40,185 nucleotides of DNA, taken from the NCBI GenBank assembly GCA_902514605.1, contig CABXRL010000006.1, forward strand, positions 1 through 40,185, written 5' to 3'. The notes beneath the pieces are model-generated. The model was not told the DNA's origin. It made no database searches and saw only the letters and a program-made list of their open reading frames with translations. Shown here piece by piece: positions 23,899 to 33,400 of this stretch; position 1 is the first letter of the stretch, and each line of letters opens with the position of its first letter. The position numbers were made by a program, and so were the translations under genes. The stretch comes from an uncultured Pelagibacteraceae bacterium. Its GTDB lineage: Bacteria; Pseudomonadota; Alphaproteobacteria; Pelagibacterales; Pelagibacteraceae.

Positions 23899-25152
23899 AT
23901 GAGTTCTGAAAATAAACAAATTTTAACTACAGATGGAACGCCTTTAGAGGTTAGCTTAAAGAAGGCTGAGAAAAAAAATAAGATCAAAGCTTTTTTACTT
24001 GTCGCTCCTTTATTACTATTTATCATTATTACATATGTGTTTCCAATAGGTGACATGCTTATGAGAAGTGTTGATGATAAAATGGTTACTGAAATGCTTC
24101 CTAATACTTATAAATCGATGGAAAAATGGGATGGAAAAGAATTACCGCCAGAAGAAGTGTTCGAAGCTTTTTATATTGATTTTCAAAAACTAATTGAAGA
24201 AGAAAAAGAGGGAAAGTTATCTACTCAACTTAACTATACGAAAAATGGTTTTAAAAGTATTATTAAAAAATTAAGAAGAAAATCAAAATCTTTTGAGGAA
24301 GGGAATTATAAAGAACAGATTATGGCTGTTCATAGAAGATGGGCAGATGTTGAATATTGGAGAGCAATTAAACGAAGGGCTCCTGCTTACACATATCAAA
24401 AATATTTAAAAGGTATGGATATGTATGAAAATGAAAAAGGAGAAATTGTAAATGTCTCCGAGGATAGAAGAGTTCACAGAATTTTGTGGCTGAGGACTTT
24501 GGAGATTGCATTTTTCGTTACCGTATTTTGCTTTCTAATGGCTTACCCAATAGCTCATTTACTAGCCACCTTGCCTATGAAGTACAGTAATTTGCTGATG
24601 ATCTGTGTCTTACTTCCTTTTTGGACCTCACTCCTTGTTAGGACTGCAAGTTGGATGATTTTGTTACAACAACAAGGAATAGTTAACGACTTTTTTGTTA
24701 CGATTGGATTAGTAACAGACGATAATAGAGTTGAGATGATGTATAATAAAACCGGAAGTTATGTAGCCATGACACAAATTTTATTGCCCTTCATGGTTTT
24801 ACCGCTCTATAGTGTTATGAAAACAATCTCTCCAAGCTTAATGAGAGCTGGAAAGTCCCTAGGTGGAACACCTTTTGTAGCTTTTTGGAAAGTCTATTTC
24901 CCACTAACTATACCAGGTATTGGAGCAGGGTGTTTGTTGGTTTTTATTTTAGCTATTGGTTATTATATCACTCCTGCACTAGTTGGAGGAGCCTCAGGAA
25001 CCTTGATAAGTAATCAGATAGCATTTCATATGAAGAGTACGCTTGATTGGAGTTTTGCCTCTGCAATGGGACTAATGTTATTAAGTGGAGTATTAGTTAT
25101 TTACTGGCTCTATAATAAATTAGTTGGAATAGATAATATAAAACTCGGATAA
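23899..25152 (+). CDS. PotB-type ABC transporter permease with large first loop
   Basis: A 417-residue inner-membrane permease. A first helix (about 30-50) is followed by roughly 145 mostly charged residues (about 52-195) before the core permease domain. The core contains LRTLEIAFFVTVFCFLMAYP, LPFWTSLLVRTASWMILL and the EAA-like coupling loop SPSLMRAGKSLGGTPFVAFWKVYFP (about 312-336). Typical PotB proteins are near 285 residues; the extra length is all in the first, extracytoplasmic loop. It pairs with the PotC-type protein that starts 3 bases after it. Confidence 0.88.
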   Translation: MSSENKQILTTDGTPLEVSLKKAEKKNKIKAFLLVAPLLLFIIITYVFPIGDMLMRSVDDKMVTEMLPNTYKSMEKWDGKELPPEEVFEAFYIDFQKLIEEEKEGKLSTQLNYTKNGFKSIIKKLRRKSKSFEEGNYKEQIMAVHRRWADVEYWRAIKRRAPAYTYQKYLKGMDMYENEKGEIVNVSEDRRVHRILWLRTLEIAFFVTVFCFLMAYPIAHLLATLPMKYSNLLMICVLLPFWTSLLVRTASWMILLQQQGIVNDFFVTIGLVTDDNRVEMMYNKTGSYVAMTQILLPFMVLPLYSVMKTISPSLMRAGKSLGGTPFVAFWKVYFPLTIPGIGAGCLLVFILAIGYYITPALVGGASGTLISNQIAFHMKSTLDWSFASAMGLMLLSGVLVIYWLYNKLVGIDNIKLG

Positions 25153-25155
25153 AAA

Positions 25156-26010
25156 ATGGCTTTACCTAAATATACTGAACCACATTATAGAATTTGGCAT
25201 TATGCTTATCTAACAATTTGTGCAGCAGTTTTCTTTTTTCTTATTGCTCCATTGTTTGTAATTTTTCCATTATCTTTTAATGCTGAGGAGTTTTTAGTTT
25301 TTTCTGATGGAATGAAACGTTTGGATCCTGATGCTTTCTCTTTAAGATGGTATCAAGATATGATTTATGGAACCAAGAACCCTTGGGGCTTAGCAGCGAA
25401 AAATAGTTTTATCATTGCAATTTTCGCAACGATTGGTTCGGTGCTACTTGGAACGGTGGCAGCTTTAGGCTTGAGTAGTAGACATATGCCTTACAAAGGT
25501 TTAGTCATGGCAGTTCTTATATCGCCTATGATAGTTCCTCTAATCATTTCAGGTGTAGCAATATTTTTCTTTATGGCAAAAGTTGGCTTAGCAGCAACTC
25601 ACACTGGTATAGTTCTTGCACATATTATTTTAGGAACACCATTTGTTGTAATAACTGTGACTGCTACACTCTCAGGATTTGATCATAGTGTAACTAGAGC
25701 TGCTGCTAGTTTAGGAAGCAACCCTGTTAATACATTTATGAAAATAACTTTACCACTTATTTTACCAGGAGTTATATCTGGAGGATTATTTGCATTTGTA
25801 ACTTCTTTTGACGAAGTAGTAGTAGTTCTATTCTTAGCTGGACTTGAAAATACAACTATTCCTGTTCAAATGTGGACAGGTTTAAGAGAACAGTTAAGCC
25901 CAACGATTCTTGCTGTTGCAACTTGTTTAATTATTTTATCAACATTAATATTAGTTACCGCTGAGCTCTTACGAAGAAGATCAGAGAGACTCAGAGGTAT
26001 CAATCGATAA
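25156..26010 (+). CDS. PotC-type ABC transporter permease
   Basis: A 284-residue permease of normal PotC length with about six helices. It has an AKNSFIIAIFATIGSVLLGTVAALGL core start and the coupling loop VTRAAASLGSNPVNTFMKITLPL. It completes the PotABCD-type importer. The downstream dehydrogenase gene begins 12 bases after its stop and is probably co-transcribed. Confidence 0.9.
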   Translation: MALPKYTEPHYRIWHYAYLTICAAVFFFLIAPLFVIFPLSFNAEEFLVFSDGMKRLDPDAFSLRWYQDMIYGTKNPWGLAAKNSFIIAIFATIGSVLLGTVAALGLSSRHMPYKGLVMAVLISPMIVPLIISGVAIFFFMAKVGLAATHTGIVLAHIILGTPFVVITVTATLSGFDHSVTRAAASLGSNPVNTFMKITLPLILPGVISGGLFAFVTSFDEVVVVLFLAGLENTTIPVQMWTGLREQLSPTILAVATCLIILSTLILVTAELLRRRSERLRGINR

Positions 26011-26022
26011 TAAATCTCAAAA

Positions 26023-28245
26023 ATGAAGATTAAGAATGTAGTAGTGATTGGTTCGGGAACAATGGGAAGTGGGATAGCAGCCCACTTATGCAACGCCAAT
26101 ATTCCAGTAACATTACTAGATTTAAAAACTGAAATAAGTGAAAAAGCTAGAGAACGAATTCATAAATCAAGACCACCATTGTTAATTGATAAATCGAAGA
26201 TTAATAATATTAAAGTTGGTAATATAAGTGATAATTTTGATGTGGTAAAAGATGCTGACTGGGTAGTTGAGGCAGTTGTCGAAAGAATTGATGTTAAACA
26301 TCAAATTTATGAAAAAATATTTAAAGCAAGAAAAGATGGTGCAATAGTTTCATCAAATACATCTTCTATTCCTATCAAGGTTTTATCAGAACATTTAACA
26401 GACTCTGAAAAAAAAGATTTTTGTATCACCCATTTTTTTAACCCTGTTAGATATATGGGCTTGTTAGAAATAGTTAAAAATGAAAATAATGATCTGAACA
26501 AAATTAATCAATTAAAAGAATTTTGTGAGATAGAGCTTGGTAAAGGAGCTATTGTTTGCAATGACACTCCTGGTTTTTTAGGTAATAGGGTTGGTGTTTA
26601 TGCTATGCAAATCGCAATGACTGAGGCTTTCAAAATGAAGCTTTCAGTGGAGGAGGCTGATGCAATTTTTGGCAGACCAATGGGAATTCCAAAAACAGGT
26701 GTATTCGGTCTATATGATTTAATTGGTATAGATCTAATGGCAGATGTTTTAAAAAGTTTTATTAAAGAATTGCCAGAGACAGATGAATTTCATGAAGTTG
26801 CGAAAGAAATTCCATTAGTAAAAAAGCTGATAGATACTGGTTATACTGGAAGAAAAGGTAAAGGTGGTTTCTATAGAGTTAATAAAACAGGAGAGACCAA
26901 AGTAATGGAAGCAATAAATCTTGAAACAGGAGATTACTCGCCAAGTAAAAAAATTGATTTAAAATCAGATAAAGTTGATTTGAAAGGGTTAATTGAAAGA
27001 AAAGATAAATACGGTGATTATGCCTGGTCAGTAATTTCTAAAATAATTAAATATGCATCATCTTTAGTGCCAGGGATTACTAAAGAGTTTAATGATATCG
27101 ATGAAGCAATGAGACTTGGTTTTAATTGGGCCAAAGGTCCATTTGAAATGCTTGAAGAAATTGGAGTAAATAATTTTTTTGATAAAATAGATGATTATAG
27201 CGGTAATAATTTTTTAGAAGATTTATCTAAAACTAAAAATGAGGATTTCTATGGTGCAAGACAAAAATATACAAATATTGAAACTTTAGGAAAAGTTAAA
27301 AAAACAGCATCTAGTTTAGATGGAAATGACTCAGCAAAAATTTACCGATTTAATGATTATAATATAGTTGAGTTTACTACTAAGGCTAATGCTTTAGATT
27401 ATAACTCTATGGATGCTCTTAAAAAAGCTACCGATAAACCTTTAATAATAATTAATGAAAGTATGCAGTTTTCAGCTGGTGTGAACTTAACATACACCAT
27501 GCAATTTGCTGACAAAAATGATTTTAAATCAATTGAAAAATTTATAAAATATTTTCAAGAAACGTGTAAGCATTTAAAATATTCAAAATATCCTGTCATT
27601 TCTGCACCATCTGGTTTAACCTTAGGTGGTGGATTTGAAGTAATGGTTCAAAGTAATTTTGTTGCCTCACATACAAATATTGTAGTTGGATTAGTTGAAA
27701 CTATAGTAGGATTAATCCCCGCAGGTGGTGGATGCAAGGAAATGTTAGCAAGATGGCTTGATACTAATGAGGCAAAAGCTGATCCAGATTATGCTTCTTT
27801 AAAAGTTTTTGATATCATCGGATATGGAAAGACAGCCACCTCTCCAGTTGAAGCAGCACCTATGAAATATTTAAGATCCAATGATAAGAAAATTATGAAC
27901 AGAAATAGTTTATTGGAAGTATCTAAAGAAATTCTCAGGGAAAACAAAGATTTTGTGGCCCCTAATGAACTAAAATTTAATCTACCTGGAAAAGCTGTTT
28001 TAGGTAAGATGGATAAGATTTTACAAAAACTTTATAATGATAAAATTATTTTAGATCATGGAGTGGTTGTTGCAAAAGAATTAGCTCATGTTTTAAGTGG
28101 TGGAGATACTACAATAGATAAAATATTGTCTGAGGATGATTTATTTAAATTGGAACTTGATGCTTTCATGAGATTAATCGAAACTCCAAAAACTCAAGAT
28201 AGGATAAGACATACACTTGCAACAGGTAAACCACTCGTAAATTAA
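26023..28245 (+). CDS. FadN-like 3-hydroxyacyl-CoA dehydrogenase / enoyl-CoA hydratase
   Basis: A 740-residue bifunctional enzyme. The 3-hydroxyacyl-CoA dehydrogenase part comes first: Rossmann motif VVIGSGTMGSGIAAHL (about 5-20), SSNTSSIPI near 110, and the catalytic-His region CITHFFNPVRYMGLLEIV near 133-150. Dehydrogenase C-terminal segments follow to about 400. The crotonase domain is C-terminal (about 445-650): SAGVNL oxyanion loop, LGGGFEVMVQSN and VGLVETIVGLIPAGGG, keeping both hydratase glutamates. This order is that of Bacillus FadN, the reverse of E. coli FadB. No thiolase or acyl-CoA dehydrogenase is adjacent, so it may serve breakdown of the compound imported by the neighbouring transporter rather than general beta-oxidation. 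Confidence 0.85.
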   Translation: MKIKNVVVIGSGTMGSGIAAHLCNANIPVTLLDLKTEISEKARERIHKSRPPLLIDKSKINNIKVGNISDNFDVVKDADWVVEAVVERIDVKHQIYEKIFKARKDGAIVSSNTSSIPIKVLSEHLTDSEKKDFCITHFFNPVRYMGLLEIVKNENNDLNKINQLKEFCEIELGKGAIVCNDTPGFLGNRVGVYAMQIAMTEAFKMKLSVEEADAIFGRPMGIPKTGVFGLYDLIGIDLMADVLKSFIKELPETDEFHEVAKEIPLVKKLIDTGYTGRKGKGGFYRVNKTGETKVMEAINLETGDYSPSKKIDLKSDKVDLKGLIERKDKYGDYAWSVISKIIKYASSLVPGITKEFNDIDEAMRLGFNWAKGPFEMLEEIGVNNFFDKIDDYSGNNFLEDLSKTKNEDFYGARQKYTNIETLGKVKKTASSLDGNDSAKIYRFNDYNIVEFTTKANALDYNSMDALKKATDKPLIIINESMQFSAGVNLTYTMQFADKNDFKSIEKFIKYFQETCKHLKYSKYPVISAPSGLTLGGGFEVMVQSNFVASHTNIVVGLVETIVGLIPAGGGCKEMLARWLDTNEAKADPDYASLKVFDIIGYGKTATSPVEAAPMKYLRSNDKKIMNRNSLLEVSKEILRENKDFVAPNELKFNLPGKAVLGKMDKILQKLYNDKIILDHGVVVAKELAHVLSGGDTTIDKILSEDDLFKLELDAFMRLIETPKTQDRIRHTLATGKPLVN

Positions 28246-28265
28246 TTGAAAATTAAAAAAACTAA

Positions 28266-29966
28266 TTAAAAATTCTTACCTAAACTCATCCACAGTCTTT
28301 CACTACTTTCAGTGCCGTCATTATCTTTACCGAATGCATCCTCTGCTGGATTGTTACTAAATTTTTGTGCATATAGTAATGATAAGTCGCCCAACCCACC
28401 TAAAAAGAAGTCTAATCCAACTCCAGCTCCACTTAATTCATAAGTATTTTTAAGTGAAGTATTTGATGAATTCCAACCTGAGTAAGTTGATTTGTATTGC
28501 TGTATTTTTCCAAAATCATAAAATATTTTTGATTGCACTCTTTGATTAAAGATATAGCGATGTTCTAATTTTGAAATTATACCGTGGGAACCAGATGCTT
28601 CACTGTTTGGATAGGATTTGATACCACTGACACCACCAAGACTGATTTGTTCACCACTATCTAAGTTTTTTCCTCCATATTGGCCATTAGTTGAAAATAA
28701 AAGTGAGCTTCTATTTGTTATTGACTGAACTCTTGAGAAGTTAAAAGTCAATTTATCATAACCTCCATTTGTGTTAGCAGCAGTTTGATCAGAGGCTAAA
28801 TTTGACGGCGTATCACCTAAATCAAGATCACCTGTTACAAGAGAAAATGAGAAAGAATTTGATCCACCACCTAACAATCTATCTACTAAATTAAAATTGA
28901 AATCTAAATTACCCTTAAAATTACTTTTCTCAGATGAAATTCCAGATGATGTTCTATTTAAATAGGTGTTGTTGGAAACTCCAAGACTTATAGAACTCGT
29001 TAAATTACCTAAATTAAAAGATGGAAAATCTAAAGTCATCGAAATTGAATCTGAATTTCCTTCAGGATTTGAGCTTTTAAGAGGTGCGCCTAAATCATAA
29101 TCCATTTCTGATCCTCTAATAGTCGTTGAAACTCCACTATAACCAATTGGCATTGTCAGCCCGAGAGAATAATAATCAGAACCAGTTGTGTGAACATTTT
29201 GCAAAGTAAAAGTTTCACCAATATCTAATAAACCATTAAAGTTTAATAGTGTGGTTGATCTTCCAACTCCCGAAGATCTTGAGCCATGGTTATCTACTTT
29301 AACATTACCTGAAATTAATTTAGATTCTGTTACTTCAACAATTACATCTGTTTCACCTTCAACTTCACCTGATTGTAAACTTGCAGTAGCATTTACACCT
29401 GCCAAATTATCAAGTTTTTGAATGTTTTCATTTAAGTTATTGATATTAAAAATTTGGTCTTTGATTTGATTTTGGCTTAAATATTTTTGAGCAATTTCTT
29501 CACTTATACCTGGCTTACTATCTGGTGATTTTTGAAATATTATTTTACCTAATTTTGCTTCTATAATTTTTATTTTAAGTTCATTGTTTTGAATGTCTTG
29601 TTCAGGCAGAACGGCTCTAGCCCATAAGCCTTTATCTATATAATAATTAGTTATAAATTCTGTCGTTGCATCAAGTTCAGTTAAAGTGAGTTCTTGATTT
29701 AAAAAATCTTTAATAATATCTTGGAGTTCAGCCTCTGCTATTGAATAATTTCCTTCAATAATGAATTTTTTTATTTTTACTTTAATTCCCTCATCTTCAC
29801 TTGAGGAGACCAAACTTTTTTCTTGTTTTTCTTTATCAATTATTAGGTCTTTTTCTACCTCATTGCTTTTATTGATTTTATTTTGATAGTCGTCAACAGT
29901 TGGTACATCAATTGCTAAAGCCCTGCTTGAAAAAACAATTAAAAATATGAATAAGTATTTTTTCAT
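28266..29966 (-). CDS. TpsB two-partner secretion pore (ShlB/FhaC/HecB family)
   Basis: A 566-residue outer-membrane protein from the ATG at 29966, which gives a good signal peptide (KKYLFIFLIVFSSRALA). The longer frame from 30041 would overlap the regulator gene by 47 bases and bury the signal. It contains a POTRA domain (about 62-138: IKKFIIEGNYS to RAVLPEQDIQNNELKI), a second POTRA-like segment, and then a 16-strand-type barrel (about 230-566) rich in alternating strands and ending in Phe (LGKNF). The ISLGGVSGIKSYPNSEASG stretch is close to the conserved VRGY-type barrel motif 6. It should export the exoprotein encoded divergently at 30467. Confidence 0.92.
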   Translation of the reverse strand: MKKYLFIFLIVFSSRALAIDVPTVDDYQNKINKSNEVEKDLIIDKEKQEKSLVSSSEDEGIKVKIKKFIIEGNYSIAEAELQDIIKDFLNQELTLTELDATTEFITNYYIDKGLWARAVLPEQDIQNNELKIKIIEAKLGKIIFQKSPDSKPGISEEIAQKYLSQNQIKDQIFNINNLNENIQKLDNLAGVNATASLQSGEVEGETDVIVEVTESKLISGNVKVDNHGSRSSGVGRSTTLLNFNGLLDIGETFTLQNVHTTGSDYYSLGLTMPIGYSGVSTTIRGSEMDYDLGAPLKSSNPEGNSDSISMTLDFPSFNLGNLTSSISLGVSNNTYLNRTSSGISSEKSNFKGNLDFNFNLVDRLLGGGSNSFSFSLVTGDLDLGDTPSNLASDQTAANTNGGYDKLTFNFSRVQSITNRSSLLFSTNGQYGGKNLDSGEQISLGGVSGIKSYPNSEASGSHGIISKLEHRYIFNQRVQSKIFYDFGKIQQYKSTYSGWNSSNTSLKNTYELSGAGVGLDFFLGGLGDLSLLYAQKFSNNPAEDAFGKDNDGTESSERLWMSLGKNF

Positions 29967-29994
29967 ACTAATTAAGATTTTTAAAAAAGAAATT

Positions 29995-30330
29995 TTATCT
30001 GGTAGAAAAAACTTTTTTTTGTCTTTCATGCCACTTTTCAAGGTAAACTTTTAAGCTATCACAACTGTAATATTTTACTCTTTTGTCATTCTTAAAAATT
30101 TCTTTTTCAAAGTATCTTAATTTTACCCCCTCTACTAATATGGAATGTATGGTAGATCTGCTCACATTTGTCAATTTTTTGCATAAAGACTCATAAGATA
30201 TATTTTCTTCTGAAAATATTGCAAAAACAATCATTACATGTATTTTTGTTTTAAAAATAAATGCCATCGGCCCTTTTTGTTGAGAATTGTCCAATAAATC
30301 TTGATAAATTGCTTTAAATGAGCTTCTCAT
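29995..30330 (-). CDS. Small winged-helix transcriptional regulator
   Basis: A 111-residue cytoplasmic protein. It has a helix-turn-helix core (ISYESLCKKLTNVSRSTIHSILVEGVKLRYFEKE, in two parts around residues 43-76: a helix, the turn at NVSRST, and a recognition helix) followed by a wing (FKNDKRVKYYSC). The fold resembles MarR-like or DUF-type wHTH proteins, but I cannot name the family. It lies between tpsB-like and tpsA-like genes, 28 bases upstream of tpsB and divergent from tpsA. Its start codon borders a 9-bp inverted repeat. The most economical role is local control of the secretion locus. Confidence 0.75.
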   Translation of the reverse strand: MRSSFKAIYQDLLDNSQQKGPMAFIFKTKIHVMIVFAIFSEENISYESLCKKLTNVSRSTIHSILVEGVKLRYFEKEIFKNDKRVKYYSCDSLKVYLEKWHERQKKVFSTR

Positions 30331-30359
30331 AAAATACTATTAAAAGTTAGTAGTATTTT
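30331..30359. promoter_or_regulatory. Inverted repeat, candidate operator of the TPS locus
   Basis: AAAATACTA (30331-30339) and TAGTATTTT (30351-30359) are perfect 9-bp inverted arms separated by 11 bases, so their centres are 20 bp apart, two helical turns. The repeat begins directly next to the regulator start codon (complement 30328-30330) and lies in the divergent promoter region of tpsA. This is what a dimeric autoregulator site looks like. An AT-rich hairpin with another role is possible. Confidence 0.5.
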
Positions 30360-30466
30360 TAACAAACAATTTTAAGATTTACCTGTGTTATAAACATCGC
30401 TCAGGTATGCAAATTACTCATTATGAATAATATATAAAGTACGTAGCTTGTTAGAGGGGATTAAAA

Positions 30467-33400
30467 TTGAAAATAAGTAAGATAATTTCTGACTTTTTGA
30501 AAAAAATTGTAATTTATTTAGCAATTTACTTACATATATTCTCTATTCAATTTTACTCATTTGCATCTGCTGAAAATATTTCGCCATCAACTCTACCTAC
30601 CGCAGGCATAGTCAAATCTGGAAGTGCAGATATTTCTCAAAATAACTCTACCATGGATATTAATCAGTCTAGTAGCAATGCAATAATAAGCTGGAATACT
30701 TTTGATATTGGCTCACAAGCGACAGTAAATTTTAATCAACCAAACTCATCTTCGAGCACATTGAACAGAGTTAGAACGACCGATGCATCAAGAATATATG
30801 GAAATTTAAATGCCAATGGTAGTTTATTTTTCATAAATCCTAATGGAGTGCTGTTTGGCAATGGCGCCAGAGTAAATGTTGAAGGTTTAGTTGCCACAAC
30901 TATGAATATGGCAGATCAAGATTTTAACCAACAAAATTTTAATTTTAATTCTTTAGCTAACAGCAATTCTTCGGTCATTAACTATGGTAAAATAAATTCC
31001 AATTATGTAGCTTTAATTTCAACTAATGTACAAAATGCAGGTGAAATTAATACAAAAACAGATTTAGCATTAACCTCAGGTGATAATGCTAAACTAGCAA
31101 TTTCTGCAGATGGAAAATTAAGTGTTAAGATTTCAGACTCAACTTTACAAAATTTAGTTGAAAACGAGGGAACGTTAAAATCAGAGAACGGTCAAGTTTT
31201 AATTAAAGCATCTGCAGCTAAAAGCTTAGTAGAGGCAACTATCAACAGCCCCTCACAAAAGAAAAAGTTAATTTCTGAAAATGGGGTTCTAAAATTAGTC
31301 GCCAATACTGGAACCATTGAGGGTAAAGGCATAAAAATTGATGCTGGAGAAAATGGTAGAGTAATAAGCTCAGGCACAATAGACGTAAGTTCAGATAATT
31401 CTAAAGCGGGTAGCATTGAAATTACTGGTAAAGAAATTTCAATTCAATCTGGATCAAATATTTTAGCAAAAGGCTCTGAAGGTGGAGGTGAAATTTTAAT
31501 TGGTGGAGATTGGCAAGGTAATGGGGATTTACTACAAGCAACTTACACTAATGTTGAAAAGGATGCTCTAATTGATGCAAGCTCAACAAAAACAGGAGAT
31601 GGAGGAAAGATTGTTATTTGGTCGGACATTAAAGATAAAGATTCAATTACTAATGTTCAAGGCTCATTAAAAGCTACATCGATTGATGGAACTGGTGGTG
31701 ATATAGAAACTTCAGGTGCGGTTATTAATACAGATGGAATTAAAATTGATGCAAGTAGTCAAAAAGGTAAGGGTGGATTATGGTTAATTGATCCTTACAA
31801 TTATACAATCGGTGATTCTGAAGCGACCACTATTAAAAATCAATTAAATAGTGGAACTAATGTAAGTATATTAACCTCTCAAGCTACCTCCAACAGTTTG
31901 AGTAGAAGTTCGGAAGGTTATGGAGATATAACAGTTAATACAGGATTAACACTTACAGGTAACAATGATGCAACATTAACATTAAACGCAGCAAGACATA
32001 TAACTTTAAATAGTGGTGTTAGTTATTTAGATACTGGAAGTGGTAAGTTAAGTTTAGCATTTATTGCCGGAGGTGATATTACTCAAAATACTGGTGGTGA
32101 TGCTCGAATACATATTGCTGGCTCTCTATCACTTACCACAACAACTTATGACGAAACTGTTACAAGCTCAAAAAGCACAACCACTAACTTCAATTACCAG
32201 TCAAGTGCATATAGTTATACAGTGCCAACTGGTACTAATAGTCTAACTTATATTATATATGGTGCTAGAGGTGGTAAAGGATTCGGCTCAAGTTCTAACG
32301 GTGGTTCGGGTGGAAAAGTTTCTGGAACTATTAAAGGCATCAACGCTAATGAGACTCTAACTATTAGTACAGGTGGTGCAGGAGCTAATGGTCAAAATTC
32401 TGGTAACGATCGTAACAAAGCTGCAGGAGGCAATGGTGGCGCATATAATGGCGGCAAAGGAGGAGACGGACGTTATACTGGAGGCGGCGGCGGTGGTTAT
32501 ACAAGTATAAAAAAAGGCAATACGTTAATAGCAATGGCTGGCGCTGGCGGTGGTTCAGGTGCTTACGGTGGTCATGGTGGTCATGGTGGTAGCACAATAA
32601 GTGCTGGATGGTCTAATGGTGGCGGTAATGGTAGTGGTGCTGGTAGTGGCAAAGCAGGTACTGCGGGTGGAAAAAATAATGGCAATGGTGGATCTGGAAA
32701 AAATAATGGTAGAAGTGGCTCATGGAACACAGGAGGTCAAGGAGGATCTAGTGCAAGTAAATCAAGAAAAATTAAAGTAGGTAGATACTTCAGCTATACA
32801 GTTAAAGAATATTTAAAAGGCGGCGGTGGCGGCGGTGCTGGTTATAAAGGCGGCGGCGGCGGAGGTGCTACTAGGAAAAATGATGGCTCTTATTACGGAA
32901 ATGCAGGTGGCGGCGGAGGCGGATCAAGTTTTGCAAGTATCACTTATACTGAAAATAACAGTTTTCTTAAAGGACAAAATTTTAATAATGGATATGGTTC
33001 AATTACAGCTACCAAAACATCTTCAATTAGAAGTCAAGGAACTGGAAATATAAACCTCAGGGGAAAAAATTGGGCGGCTGAAGGCTCAAACATTTCAACA
33101 CAGGGAGATTTACAAACGTGGGGTATTGGATATATAAAAAACCTGTCAGTTGATGGAGACATTACTATAGACAAAGATCCTAGTAATTTTGCATCAGGAT
33201 TAATGAACGTTAACGTAAGTAGTGGAAGCACGACAACTATTCAAAATGTTATTGATGGATCAGGAGGAATAAAAAAAACTGGTACTGGTACATTAAAATT
33301 AACTGCTAACAATAGCTATGAAGGAGAAACGCAAGTTAACAATGGAAAACTTGATGTTTTCACATCTAATTCTTTAGGAGATGATACTTTAGTGTTAAAA

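Noticed and set aside
21523..26010. Naming the transporter potABCD and assigning spermidine/putrescine as substrate
   Set aside because: Family membership is clear, but substrate specificity in this class is broad and the neighbouring genes point elsewhere, so no gene symbols were assigned.
29967..30041. N-terminal extension of the TpsB gene by 25 codons
   Set aside because: It would overlap the wHTH gene by 47 bases and place a charged stretch before the signal peptide; the ATG at 29966 is the sensible start.
30331..30360. Inverted repeat as an intrinsic terminator
   Set aside because: The stem is all A/T except one G:C-type pair per arm and the loop is 11 bases; it lies between divergent starts where no gene ends on the plus strand.
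32245..32945. Glycine-codon repeats as a CRISPR-like or non-coding repeat array
   Set aside because: Repeats are irregular, in frame and encode glycine; no regular spacers.
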